Shown here piece by piece: positions 48,062-56,667 of a stretch of DNA of 64,000 nt (position 1 is the stretch's first letter; every line of letters starts with the position of its first letter). The translations under genes and the position numbers were made by a program. A model generated the notes under the pieces. It had not been told where the DNA came from, ran no database searches, and was given only the letters and a program-made list of their open reading frames with translations. The stretch is from VRUE01 sp963716735 (GTDB lineage: Bacteria > Actinomycetota > Thermoleophilia > Solirubrobacterales > 70-9): NCBI GenBank assembly GCA_963716735.1, contig OY970321.1:682001-746000 (forward strand). Direction: 5' to 3'.

Positions 48062-50059
48062 CTAGGTCCCCGCGGTCATCCCGTCTAAATCGCGGCGCAG
48101 CTCTTTGAGCTCGTCGCGGAGGCGGCCGGCCTCCTCGAAGCGGAGGTCGTCGGCGGCGGCGAGCATCTCCTCCTCGAGTGAGACGATCGTGCGCTCGAGC
48201 TCGGCCGGGTCGGCGAAGTCGCCTCCGGCCTTGCGGCGGCGGCGTTTCGGCGCCCGGTCCTCCATCGCCAGGAACTCGGACATCTCGGAGATCCCCTTGC
48301 GGACCGTCTCGGGGGTGATCCCGTGCTCCTCGTTGTAAGCGAGCTGGATCGCCCGGCGGCGGTCGGTCTCGCTCATCGCCGCGCGCATCGCGTCGGTCTC
48401 CTTGTCCGCGTACATCAGCACCCGCCCGTTGACGTTGCGGGCGGCGCGGCCGATCGTCTGCACGAGGCTGGTCTCACCGCGCAGGAAGCCCTCCTTGTCG
48501 GCATCGAGGATCGCCACCAACGAGACCTCGGGCAGGTCGAGCCCCTCGCGCAGCAGGTTGACCCCGACCAGCACGTCGTACTCGCCGAGGCGCAGGTCGC
48601 GGATGATCTGGATCCGTTCCAGGGTGTCGACCTCCGAGTGCAGGTAGCGGACCTTGATCCCGTACTCGAGCAGGTAGTTGGTCAGGTCCTCGGCCATCTT
48701 CTTGGTCAGCGTCGTGACCAGGACACGGTCGCCGGCCTCGGCGCGGACTTTGATCTCGTTCATCAGGTCGTCGATCTGGTTCCTCGTCTCGCGCACCTCG
48801 ATCGCCGGATCGATGATTCCGGTCGGTCGCACGATCTGCTCGACCGTCCGCGTCGCCTCCGCCCGCTCGAACGGTCCCGGCGTCGCCGAGACCATCACCA
48901 GCTGGTCGACCCGCTCGAGGAACTCGTCGAACTTGAGTGGCCGGTTGTCGATCGCCGAAGGCAGGCGGAAGCCGTAGTCGATCAGCGTCGTCTTCCGCGA
49001 TCTGTCCCCCTCGTACATGCCGCCGATCTGCGGGATCGTCTGGTGGGACTCGTCGACGAAGACGACGAAATCGTCGGGGAAGTAGTCGATCAGGGTGTGC
49101 GGCGGGCTGCCCGCCGGGCGGCCGTCGAGGATCCGCGAGTAGTTCTCGATCCCCGAGGTGAAGCCGAGCTCCTTGAGCATCTCGATGTCGTAGGCGGTCC
49201 TCTGCCTCAGCCGGTGCGCCTCGAGCTGCTTGCCCTCGTCCTCGAGCTCGGCCGTGCGCGAGTTGAGTTCGTGGCGGATCTCCTCGACCGCGCGCTCGAG
49301 CGTCTCGTCGCGGGTGACGTAGTGAGAGGCCGGCCAGACCGAGACGTGGTCGATCGTGTCGAGGATCTCACCGGTCAGCGGGTCGAAGTGCTGGATCGAC
49401 TCGATCTCCTCGCCGAAGAGCGAGATCCGGTAGGCCGACTCAGCGTAGGAGGGCATGATCTCCAGCACCTCGCCGCGCACCCGGAAGGCGCCGCGACCGA
49501 GCACCGAGTCGTTGCGCTGGTATTGCATTTTCACCAGCTTGCGCAGCACCTCGTCGCGGTCGATCTGCTCGCCGACCTTGAAGAGCTGCATTTTTTCGTT
49601 GTAGACCTGGGGCGAGCCGATCCCGTAGATACACGAGACCGAGGCGACGATGATCACGTCGCGGCGGGCGAAGAGCGCCGCCGTCGCGGCGTGGCGGAGG
49701 CGGTCGATCTCGTCGTTGATCGAGGAGTCCTTCTCGATGTAGAGGTCCTGAGCCGGGACGTAGGCCTCCGGCTGGTAGTAGTCGTAGTAGGAGACGAAGT
49801 ACTCGACCGAGTTCTCGGGGAAGAACTCGCGGAACTCGTTGCAGAGCTGCGCCGCCAAGGTCTTGTTGTGGGCAATTACGAGACTTGGGCGCTGAACGGC
49901 CGCGATCGTCGCCGCCATCGTGAACGTCTTGCCGGTGCCGGTAGCGCCAAGCAGGGTCTGGAAGCGGTCCCCTTGCTCCAGGCCTTCAGCCAGGCCAGCG
50001 ATTGCCTTTGGCTGGTCGGCGGTCGGCGTGTAGGCGGGGTTGAGCTGGAACTCGGGCAC
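48062..50059 (-). CDS. uvrB: Excinuclease ABC subunit B
   Basis: The 665-residue helicase-like repair protein loads UvrC at lesions. It shows GATGTGKTFTMAATI (P-loop), the beta-hairpin YYDYYQPEAYVP, DESHQTIPQ, the helicase motif QTIGRAARNVNGRV and a C-terminal UVR domain (DLRFEEAGRLRDELKELR). Start is GTG 50059, MPEFQLNPAYTP. A 38-bp palindromic repeat ends 15 nt before this start. It lies near coaE-rpsA-polA, as in other actinobacteria, though with other genes between. Confidence 0.97.
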   Translation of the reverse strand: MPEFQLNPAYTPTADQPKAIAGLAEGLEQGDRFQTLLGATGTGKTFTMAATIAAVQRPSLVIAHNKTLAAQLCNEFREFFPENSVEYFVSYYDYYQPEAYVPAQDLYIEKDSSINDEIDRLRHAATAALFARRDVIIVASVSCIYGIGSPQVYNEKMQLFKVGEQIDRDEVLRKLVKMQYQRNDSVLGRGAFRVRGEVLEIMPSYAESAYRISLFGEEIESIQHFDPLTGEILDTIDHVSVWPASHYVTRDETLERAVEEIRHELNSRTAELEDEGKQLEAHRLRQRTAYDIEMLKELGFTSGIENYSRILDGRPAGSPPHTLIDYFPDDFVVFVDESHQTIPQIGGMYEGDRSRKTTLIDYGFRLPSAIDNRPLKFDEFLERVDQLVMVSATPGPFERAEATRTVEQIVRPTGIIDPAIEVRETRNQIDDLMNEIKVRAEAGDRVLVTTLTKKMAEDLTNYLLEYGIKVRYLHSEVDTLERIQIIRDLRLGEYDVLVGVNLLREGLDLPEVSLVAILDADKEGFLRGETSLVQTIGRAARNVNGRVLMYADKETDAMRAAMSETDRRRAIQLAYNEEHGITPETVRKGISEMSEFLAMEDRAPKRRRRKAGGDFADPAELERTIVSLEEEMLAAADDLRFEEAGRLRDELKELRRDLDGMTAGT

Positions 50060-50074
50060 CGGATGACCATAGCG

Positions 50075-50112
50075 TGGCGACTTTCCGTCCTACGCAGGGG
50101 GCTAAGTCGCCA
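50075..50112. repeat. 38-bp palindromic repeat, copy 3 (between uvrB and DoxX-like gene)
   Basis: Ends TGGCGACTTT (50075-50084) and TAAGTCGCCA (50103-50112), one mismatch between arms; the centre begins CCGTC and ends GGGGGC like the other copies. It lies in the 72-bp divergent region, 15 nt from the uvrB start and 19 nt from the DoxX-like start. Confidence 0.9.
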
Positions 50113-50131
50113 GGCGATAGCCTGGCGAGCC

Positions 50132-50500
50132 GTGACCCGCTCGCAAAAAGCGCTCGCCGGCTTCTTCACCTTCATGGGCACGATGCACTTCGTCATCCCG
50201 CGCAGCTTCGAGGCGATCATGCCTCCCTCGCTGCCGCGTCACCGCGAGGCGGTAATCGTCAGCGGCTTGGCGGAGATCGCCGGTGCGGCAGCGGTCGTTC
50301 CGGTGCGGACCCGCAGCTTCGCCCGCTGGTGGCTGCTCGCGCTGCTGCTCGCGGTCTTCCCGGCGAACGTACACATGGCCGTGAACCCCGAGCAGGTGCG
50401 CGGACTTGACCTCGATCGCGTGCCGCGATGGGCGCTCTGGGCGCGACTTCCGTTGCAACCACTGGCGATGCTCTGGGTCTGGCGCGCTACTCGCGGCTGA
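50132..50500 (+). CDS. DoxX-like small membrane protein
   Basis: The 122-residue protein reads VTRSQKALAGFFTFMGTMHF and then PRSFEAIMPPSLPRHREAVI, with helices at about 8-25, 45-62, 68-85 (WWLLALLLAVFPANVHMAVNP) and 100-118. The H-F and IMPP pattern and N-VHMA-x-NP match DoxX-like proteins, which often pair with oxidoreductases or cell-surface redox proteins. GTG 50132 is the likely start. Divergent from uvrB, with a repair-linked repeat between. Confidence 0.8.
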   Translation: MTRSQKALAGFFTFMGTMHFVIPRSFEAIMPPSLPRHREAVIVSGLAEIAGAAAVVPVRTRSFARWWLLALLLAVFPANVHMAVNPEQVRGLDLDRVPRWALWARLPLQPLAMLWVWRATRG

Positions 50501-50581
50501 CGAGTAGGATAAACGCGCGAGTTCCGTTTAGAGGTCTGCTGTCTGTAGAGCTTCTGTCGGCATACGCAGAGAATCCCGTCC

Positions 50582-50830
50582 ATGAAACCACGCGACCGTT
50601 TCGCCATCAGCCTGCGCAAAGCCCGGCAGAAAGCCGAAATCTCCCAGGAGGAGCTCGGTTTTCGCTGCGATCTGCACCGCACCGAGATCTCCCTGCTGGA
50701 GCGCGGCGGCCGCGAGCCGCGGCTTGGCACGATCATCAAGCTGTCCAGTGCCCTCGGGGTAACCCCGGAAGAACTGTGCACCGGCATCTCCTGGAACGTG
50801 AAAGGCCAGAAGTTCGCCTTCAAGAAGTAG
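50582..50830 (+). CDS. XRE-family helix-turn-helix regulator
   Basis: The 82-residue protein is almost entirely one Cro/C1-type helix-turn-helix domain (about 8-65): FAISLRKARQKAEISQEELG, CDLHRTEISLLERGGREPRL and IIKLSSALGVTPEELC. A short basic tail (KGQKFAFKK) follows. No effector domain is present. It is a single gene; the operator and target are unknown. The short stretch upstream has a TAGGATAAAC motif that may be a -10. Confidence 0.88.
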   Translation: MKPRDRFAISLRKARQKAEISQEELGFRCDLHRTEISLLERGGREPRLGTIIKLSSALGVTPEELCTGISWNVKGQKFAFKK

Positions 50831-50876
50831 TGGCTAGGGGTCCATCTCTCGGGACACGAAGCTGCTCGACCGAGGA

Positions 50877-51404
50877 CTAGGGCAAGAACTGTTCGATCAG
50901 CCCGCCCGCGGGGCCTAGAAAGCTTTCCAGGTTGCTCAGCAGGGAGCGAGCGTTCTTGATCAGCTCTATTGCCTGGTCGACCGGGATCTGTCGCACCGTT
51001 GCTCGCAGCGGTGCGCCGAGGAAGGGGCTGAGGGCGCCGGCGCGTTCGGCGTCGTCGATCGCGCGCAGCAGGCCCGCCCGGATCGCCCTGGCCAGCTCGG
51101 CATCGCCGATCCCGTAGCGCTGCGCGAAGCGTTCCCGCGCCGCCGGAGTGGCGAGTGCCCGGGCCAGCGTCTCGCGGCTGACGCCGAGCTCGCAGGCAGC
51201 GCCATCGAGGGCGGAGAGCGAGAACTGCTGGGCTATCTGCTGCAGGCCTTCGGGGTCGGTCCAGGGCCGTGGCTTGCAGGGATCCTGCGTCTTTATCGGC
51301 TCATACGAGGAGCCTCCCGCCGCCAGGTAGGCGACGACAAGCACCAGCGAGGCGGCGATCGCGGCGCCGACAAGGACTCTTCCTCTCCCCTCCGCCGTGC
51401 TCAC
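50877..51404 (-). CDS. Membrane-anchored protein, function unknown
   Basis: The 175-residue protein has one N-terminal helix (about 10-30, VLVGAAIAASLVLVVAYLAAGG) and an extracytoplasmic helical domain with two Cys (QDPCKPRPW and GAACELGVS, possible disulfide) and repeated short helices (LSALDGAACELGVSRETLAR, GIGDAELARAIRAGLLRAID). It overlaps the upstream exporter gene by 4 bp, so it may be an accessory to it. I do not recognise the family. Confidence 0.75.
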   Translation of the reverse strand: MSTAEGRGRVLVGAAIAASLVLVVAYLAAGGSSYEPIKTQDPCKPRPWTDPEGLQQIAQQFSLSALDGAACELGVSRETLARALATPAARERFAQRYGIGDAELARAIRAGLLRAIDDAERAGALSPFLGAPLRATVRQIPVDQAIELIKNARSLLSNLESFLGPAGGLIEQFLP

Positions 51405-52768
51405 AGATCAACCCTCCGGGCCAGGCCGATCGGGATCAGGGCCAACAGGCCGAGCAGGGCACCGAGGCCGAAGGAGGGACTGAAGGCGTGCGTGGCCGCG
51501 CGGTCGAGCTGGTCCTGTAGTTCTTCGCGCAGGCCGATGACGTCAGCACGGTCTTCGGGGTCGGACGGCAGCGGCTCAAAGGCGGGGCCGATCGTCGGCA
51601 CTTTCCCCCGCTCGCCTTCGAGCCGGTCCTCGATCCGCTGCGCGAGCTGCAGCTTCAGCAGCGGTTCGACCCGGGAATCGAGCACCACCGCGGTGCTCGC
51701 GTCGATCGCGTCGTCCCGTTGCTGGGCGATGTCCGAGGTGAAGACAGGAGTAAGCACGATCAAGCCGATCGCGACGCCGGCGTGCCGGGCGGAGATCGTC
51801 CAGCCGCCGTGGATCGCCTGCGGCGCCCGGCCCGCCAGGGCCGTCTCGGTCAAAGCCGAGAGGACCAGGGCGAGCCCGACGCCGACCAGCAGCTGCGGCG
51901 GCACGGTGAGCACGACCTCCGCCTTCGGCAACAGGGCGAGGCCACCGAGGCCGCCGGCGACGAGGATCGCCCCGGCCGCGGCGCGGGCGCGCTCGCTTCC
52001 CACGGAAGGGCCCAGCCGGGCGCCGAGAAACGCCGCCAGCGGCATTACCGAGACGACGATCGCCGCCCCGATCGGGCTCAGGCGCCAACCTTCGATCAGC
52101 AGCAGCACCAACAGGAAGAGGGCGGCGGCGATCGCGGCCGAGACCATCGCCAGCGCCAGGTTCGCGAGCCAGTGCGGGCGACCGGTGCTGCGCAGCTCCG
52201 TGGAAATGATCCCGGTCGCTGCCTCGTGGCGGGCAACCGCAAGCAGCGGTATCCCGGCTGCGATCGCGATCGGCGCCTGCAGGAGGAAGATCGACTGCCA
52301 GGAGACGAGCTCGGTGAGGAGGCCGCCGACGGCCGGGCCGAGGGCAGCGCCGGTGGCGCCGGCCGTCGCCCAGATCGCCACCGCCCGGCGCTCGGAGCCG
52401 ACGCTGGCCGGCAGCAGCTCCAGCACGGCGGTAACCGCCACGGCACCACCCAGCGCCTGCACGCAGCGGGCCGCGACCAGGGTGCTCAGCTCGGATGCGA
52501 GCCCGCAGGCGAGGCCGGCGCCGGCGAACACGGCGAGCCCGATCGCCGCCGCGCGCCCGGGCCCGATGCGCCGCGCGAGGTGGGCGGCCGGCACCGCGGC
52601 CAGGGCCATCACCAGGTTGAAGGAGACGAGCACCCAGGTGACGCCGGCGACGCTGGTGTCGAGGTCGCGGTAGATCTCCGGCAGCGCCAGAACGACGATC
52701 GAGGAATCGGCCAGAACGAGGCCGACGGCGATCGCGAGGGCGGTGAGACGGGGACGTGGCGGACTCAA
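51401..52768 (-). CDS. MFS transporter (DHA2-like)
   Basis: The 455-residue exporter begins LTALAIAVGLVLADSSIVVL and ALPEIYRDLDTSVAG, motif D1 with Asp-Ser. Motif A is degenerate (AAHLARRIGPGR), and LGPAVGGLLTELV is motif C. A ~75-residue hydrophilic insert (about 360-435, with LAQRIEDRLEGERGKVPTIG) lies before the last helix. Start is TTG 52768, overlapping the transglycosylase stop as TTGA, with GGAG 8 nt upstream. It is in one unit with the lytic transglycosylase and a membrane-anchored protein. Substrate unknown. Confidence 0.82.
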   Translation of the reverse strand: MSPPRPRLTALAIAVGLVLADSSIVVLALPEIYRDLDTSVAGVTWVLVSFNLVMALAAVPAAHLARRIGPGRAAAIGLAVFAGAGLACGLASELSTLVAARCVQALGGAVAVTAVLELLPASVGSERRAVAIWATAGATGAALGPAVGGLLTELVSWQSIFLLQAPIAIAAGIPLLAVARHEAATGIISTELRSTGRPHWLANLALAMVSAAIAAALFLLVLLLIEGWRLSPIGAAIVVSVMPLAAFLGARLGPSVGSERARAAAGAILVAGGLGGLALLPKAEVVLTVPPQLLVGVGLALVLSALTETALAGRAPQAIHGGWTISARHAGVAIGLIVLTPVFTSDIAQQRDDAIDASTAVVLDSRVEPLLKLQLAQRIEDRLEGERGKVPTIGPAFEPLPSDPEDRADVIGLREELQDQLDRAATHAFSPSFGLGALLGLLALIPIGLARRVDL

Positions 52769-53343
52769 TATCCGAGCTCCTTGGCGTACTTGTCGCGGTA
52801 GGCGCGCCGCTTGTCGAGCACGTCTTCCACATAGGCGCGGGTTTCCGGGAACGGTATGGCGTCCACGCCCAAGCTGCTGCCTCCCCAACGGTCGACGTTG
52901 GTCGGCCCGGCGTTGTAGGCGGCAAGGGCCGCGACCGCATCGCCGTCGTAGCGGTCGAGGAGTTCCCGCAGGAGATAGGTGCCGTAGCGGATGTTGATTT
53001 CCGGATCGCCGAGGTCGCCGAACTCGAAGGTGGTGCCGCCGCTGTGGCGCTCGATGTCCTTGGCCGCCTGCGGCGTGATCTGCATCAACCCCCTGGCGCC
53101 GGCGCTCGACGTCCGGTCGTCGAACTTCGACTCCGCGTAGATCACCGCCGCGATCAAGGCCGCGTCGACGTGCTTTTCCGTGGCCTGCTGGCGAATGATG
53201 TCCTCGTGGCGCAGGGGCAGCGTCAACTCCTGGATCACGTCGCCGAACTTGCCGAAGAGTCCGAGCACAAGACCCACCGCGAGGCCGGCCGCGATCGCAG
53301 CACCCCCCGCGAGCAGGCGCCGCCGCCTCGCCTTGCGCTTCAT
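52765..53343 (-). CDS. Membrane-anchored lytic transglycosylase (Slt family)
   Basis: The 192-residue enzyme has a basic N-terminus, one signal anchor helix (about 10-30) and a soluble transglycosylase domain: the catalytic Glu in AVIYAESKFDD, SSAGARGLMQITPQAAKDI, RYGTYLLRELLDRY and AALAAYNAGPTNVDRWGG, then FPETRAYVEDVL. It cleaves the glycan chain of murein to an anhydro end. It is coupled to coaE by a 4-bp overlap, an arrangement seen in other actinobacteria. Confidence 0.92.
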   Translation of the reverse strand: MKRKARRRRLLAGGAAIAAGLAVGLVLGLFGKFGDVIQELTLPLRHEDIIRQQATEKHVDAALIAAVIYAESKFDDRTSSAGARGLMQITPQAAKDIERHSGGTTFEFGDLGDPEINIRYGTYLLRELLDRYDGDAVAALAAYNAGPTNVDRWGGSSLGVDAIPFPETRAYVEDVLDKRRAYRDKYAKELGY

Positions 53344-53930
53344 TCCTTGAGCTTCTCTACAAGGGCGGACAACTCCCGCTCGAGGTCCTCGACGCTGCCG
53401 TCGTTCTGCACCACGTGCGCCGCCCGGGATGCCTTTTCCGCCTGAGCCAGCTGGCGGGCCTCACGCTCGTCAACCAGGGCATGACCGCGTGCCAGGGCAC
53501 GCTCGTGGCGCACCTCGTCAGAGGTGACGACGGCGACGGTCGTGTCGAAAGCCTCGTCCATGCCCGCCTCGAAGAGCAGCGGCACCTCGACCACGGCAAC
53601 CCCCGCACCCTCGGGCAGCGATGTCAGCCAGGTACCGATCCTTTCCCCGACCAACGGGTGGATCTGGCCCTCGAGCCACTTCAACTCCCCGGGGTCGGCG
53701 AAGACGATCGAGCCGATCCGGTCGCGGTCGACCTTGCCCCCGGGCGCGACCCTGCGCCCCCAACGCTCGACCAGCCGCGGCAGCAGCGGCTCGGTCTCGA
53801 GCAGCTCGTGAACCACCGCATCGCTGGAGATCGTCTCGGCGCCAAGCCGCTCAAACGCCGCAAGCGCCTCGGACTTCCCAGCTGCAATCCCCCCCGTAAG
53901 CCCGATCGTCAGCGGCCGGGCCAAGGCCAA
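53340..53930 (-). CDS. coaE: Dephospho-CoA kinase
   Basis: The 196-residue kinase does the last step of CoA synthesis. P-loop GLTGGIAAGKSEALAAF (11-27), the DAVVHELLETEP lid region, VDRDRIGSIVFADP and VVEVPLLFEAGMD are present. It lies 2 bp after rpsA and overlaps the transglycosylase gene, as part of the rpsA-coaE run conserved in actinobacteria. Confidence 0.95.
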   Translation of the reverse strand: MALARPLTIGLTGGIAAGKSEALAAFERLGAETISSDAVVHELLETEPLLPRLVERWGRRVAPGGKVDRDRIGSIVFADPGELKWLEGQIHPLVGERIGTWLTSLPEGAGVAVVEVPLLFEAGMDEAFDTTVAVVTSDEVRHERALARGHALVDEREARQLAQAEKASRAAHVVQNDGSVEDLERELSALVEKLKE

Positions 53931-53932
53931 AC

Positions 53933-55429
53933 TCAGGACTCGGCGGAGTCGGACTCCTCGGCAGCAGCCTCGGGCTCCTCAGCGGCCTCGGGCTCCTCAG
54001 CGGCTTCGGGCTCCTCGGCAGCAGGCTCCTCAGCAACGGCCTCGGTCTCCTCAGCTACGTCCTCAACGGCGACCTCGGCCACAGGCTCCTCAACCTCGGC
54101 AGCAGGCTCGGGGGCCGTCTCCTCAGGCTCCTCTCCCGCGGGTGGCGTGGAGGGTTGTCCCTCCGGCGGGTGAGCCGGAGGGCTGCCCTCCGCGACAGGA
54201 CCCGCGGTCTGAGAGTCCTCAGATGAAGGCTCCTCGGTCTCAGCACCCGAACCAGCGGCTTCCAGTTGCTCGCCGAGATCGCCCATCGGCATGTTCTGCC
54301 CCTCAACCCGCTTGATGCTGAGCGACAAGCGCCGCCGCTCCTCGTCGATCTCGAGAATCTTCACGTTCAGTGTCGAGTTGGGCTCAACCACCTCGGTCGG
54401 GCTCTCGACATGGTGGTCGGCGAGCTCGGAGATATGGACCAGGCCCTCGACCCCGGGTAGGATCTCGACGAAGGCGCCGAATGCGACGACCTTGGTCACG
54501 GTTCCCTCGAGCACGTCACCGGAACGGTGGGTGCTGATCACCCGCTGCCAGGGGTCCTCCTGGGTCTGCTTGAGGCCCAATGAGATGCGCTGACGATCAC
54601 GGTCGATGTCGAGCACTTTGATCCGCACCGTGTCGCCGATCGAGACGACCTCGGAGGGATGGTTGACGTGGCTCCAGGAAAGCTCGGAGATGTGGATCAG
54701 GCCGTCGATCCCGTCGAGATCGACGAAGGCGCCGAAGTCGACGATGTTGGAGATCTTGCCCTCGACCACCTGGCCGGGCTCGAGCCGGCCAAGAATCTGC
54801 TCGCGGACCTCCTTGCGCTCTTCCTCGAGCACGGCGCGACGCGAGAGCACCACGTTGTTGCGGCTGCGGTTGAGCTCGATCACTTTGCACTCGAGCGTCT
54901 GGCCGAGGAACTCGTCGAGGTTGTGAACGCGGCGGATGTCGACTAGCGAGGCGGGCAGGAAGCCGCGCACCCCGAGGTCGAGGATGAGGCCGCCCTTGAC
55001 CACCTCGATCACGCTGCCTTCGACCGGTTCGCCCGACTCGGCGGCAGCCTCGATACGGCGCCACGCCTTCTCAAAGCGGGCCCGCTTCTTGGAGAGGACG
55101 AGGCGACCCTCGGCGTCCTCTTTGGTGAGGACGAGCGCGTCGATCTCCTCGTCCAGCTCGACCTCGTCGGCGGGGTCGACGGACTTGCGAATCGAGAGCT
55201 CGGTCGAGGGAATGACCCCCTCCGACTTGTAGCCGATGTCGACGAGAACCTCGTCTTTGTCGATCCGTACGACCTTGCCTTTGACGACGTCGCCCTCGTC
55301 GAAGGAGACCATCGTCGCCGCGTAGTTCGGCACGATCTTGCCGTCGATTTCGACAAGCAAGCCGTTGGAGCCCTCGACCGGGGAACCGGTCGGAGCGTCA
55401 GGAGTCAAGGTCGTATCGGTCAGGGACAC
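53933..55429 (-). CDS. rpsA: 30S ribosomal protein S1
   Basis: The 498-residue protein has four S1 OB-fold domains: about 45-115, 133-197, 218-287 and 304-373. The last two are closest to the RNA-binding consensus (DFGAFVDLDGIDGLIHISEL and AFGAFVEILPGVEGLVHISE). A ~110-residue acidic Ala/Glu/Pro tail with tandem EEPEAA repeats (about 480-490) follows. Four domains with a long tail are typical of actinobacteria (E. coli has six). GTG 55429 is the start; polA lies further upstream. Confidence 0.95.
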   Translation of the reverse strand: MSLTDTTLTPDAPTGSPVEGSNGLLVEIDGKIVPNYAATMVSFDEGDVVKGKVVRIDKDEVLVDIGYKSEGVIPSTELSIRKSVDPADEVELDEEIDALVLTKEDAEGRLVLSKKRARFEKAWRRIEAAAESGEPVEGSVIEVVKGGLILDLGVRGFLPASLVDIRRVHNLDEFLGQTLECKVIELNRSRNNVVLSRRAVLEEERKEVREQILGRLEPGQVVEGKISNIVDFGAFVDLDGIDGLIHISELSWSHVNHPSEVVSIGDTVRIKVLDIDRDRQRISLGLKQTQEDPWQRVISTHRSGDVLEGTVTKVVAFGAFVEILPGVEGLVHISELADHHVESPTEVVEPNSTLNVKILEIDEERRRLSLSIKRVEGQNMPMGDLGEQLEAAGSGAETEEPSSEDSQTAGPVAEGSPPAHPPEGQPSTPPAGEEPEETAPEPAAEVEEPVAEVAVEDVAEETEAVAEEPAAEEPEAAEEPEAAEEPEAAAEESDSAES

Positions 55430-55467
55430 AGCGGGGGCATCATTGCAAAGTAAGTACGCTCCACGTC

Positions 55468-56667
55468 GTGCCGATCCGCGCCACGAAACGCGGGGACGAT
55501 CGCGGTCCCCTCTCCGGCAGCCACGACGTGCTGATCTGCGGCGCCAGCTTTGCCGGCCTCGCGGTCGCCCGCGAGCTGGCCGGCTCGGGCGCCGACGTGC
55601 TGATCGTCGATCGCTATGAGATCGGTGAGCGGCAGACGTCCGCCTGCGGCGTCCCGACCGCGTGGCTGCAAGGGATGGGGCTGATCGAAGCCGAGCGCCA
55701 GCGCTTCGACTCGCTGCTGATCCACACCCCCCACGGCAGCAAGCGCTACAAGCTCCCCTGGACCTTCTCGACCTTCGACTACCGCGAGCTCTGCGAGCTG
55801 CTTTGGCGCCAGTGCGACGCCCGCTTCGAGACGGCGAAGGTGAACGGCCGCGCCGCGGCGCCCGACGGCGACGGCGCGATCGCGGTCGACACCGACCGCG
55901 GCATTCTCTCCGCGCCGCTGGTCGTGGACGCGCTCGGCTGGCGCCGCATGCTCGCCTCCGGCGACGGCTTCCAGCCCCCCGACGCGCCGCTCTCGCGTGG
56001 GCTCGAGGTCCACCCAGGTGGCAGCAGCGAGAACCTCGAGGTCTGGATCGACCGCCGCTACGTGCCCGCCGGCTACGGCTGGTCCTTCCCCGCCCGCGAC
56101 GAGCTGCGGATCGGGGTCGGTTCCTTCGACCCCCGCTTTCACGTGCGCGAGACGACCGAGCTGCTGGCCGAAGACCTCGGCAGCGAGCGCGTCCGCTACC
56201 AGGGCAACTGGATCCCCCACAAGCTGCGTCACGCCACCGAGGGCGGCGTCTTCTTCGCCGGCGATTCCGCCGGCCACTGCCTGCCGCTGACCGCCGAGGG
56301 GATCAGGACCGCGCTCTACTTCGGCGTCGCGCTCGGACGTGAGCTGCGCGAGGTCTACGCCGGGAACCAGGACCGAGAGCGTGCGGCCGCACGCTATGCC
56401 GAGTTCCATGACGCCCACGAGTGGAAGTTCCGCTGGATGCTGCACGTGCAGCGCCTGGTGCCGCGTATTCCGCCCCGGCTGTTGGGGCCGATGATCCGGC
56501 TGCTGGGCTCCAAGCGCTTCGTCGACTGGTCCTTCGAGCACTACCTGCAGATCGCGCCGCCGCCGGTGCCCTCAGCGAACGACCAGAACGGTTCCCGCCA
56601 TCAACAGGGCGATACCGATCAACCGCTCCGGGCTGAGCGGGACCTGGTCGAGGCCGAACAGGCCTAG
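55468..56667 (+). CDS. FAD-dependent oxidoreductase, geranylgeranyl-reductase-like
   Basis: The 399-residue flavoprotein has an N-terminal FAD Rossmann motif (about 18-50, VLICGASFAGLAVARELAGSG), then GYGWSFPARDELRIGVGSFD and the second FAD motif GVFFAGDSAGHCLPLTAEGI. This is the pattern of the GGR/halogenase-like group; substrates include prenyl lipids, so a role in lipid or quinone modification is possible. GTG 55468 is the start, divergent from rpsA by 38 bp. Its last ~32 residues (polar, Gln/Arg-rich) are encoded opposite to the DMT transporter 3' end, a 96-bp convergent overlap. Confidence 0.85.
   Translation: MPIRATKRGDDRGPLSGSHDVLICGASFAGLAVARELAGSGADVLIVDRYEIGERQTSACGVPTAWLQGMGLIEAERQRFDSLLIHTPHGSKRYKLPWTFSTFDYRELCELLWRQCDARFETAKVNGRAAAPDGDGAIAVDTDRGILSAPLVVDALGWRRMLASGDGFQPPDAPLSRGLEVHPGGSSENLEVWIDRRYVPAGYGWSFPARDELRIGVGSFDPRFHVRETTELLAEDLGSERVRYQGNWIPHKLRHATEGGVFFAGDSAGHCLPLTAEGIRTALYFGVALGRELREVYAGNQDRERAAARYAEFHDAHEWKFRWMLHVQRLVPRIPPRLLGPMIRLLGSKRFVDWSFEHYLQIAPPPVPSANDQNGSRHQQGDTDQPLRAERDLVEAEQA

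Noticed and set aside
48323..50131. Open frame antisense to uvrB joined to the DoxX-like gene
   Set aside because: Only the last 122 codons, from GTG 50132, look like protein; the rest mirrors uvrB.
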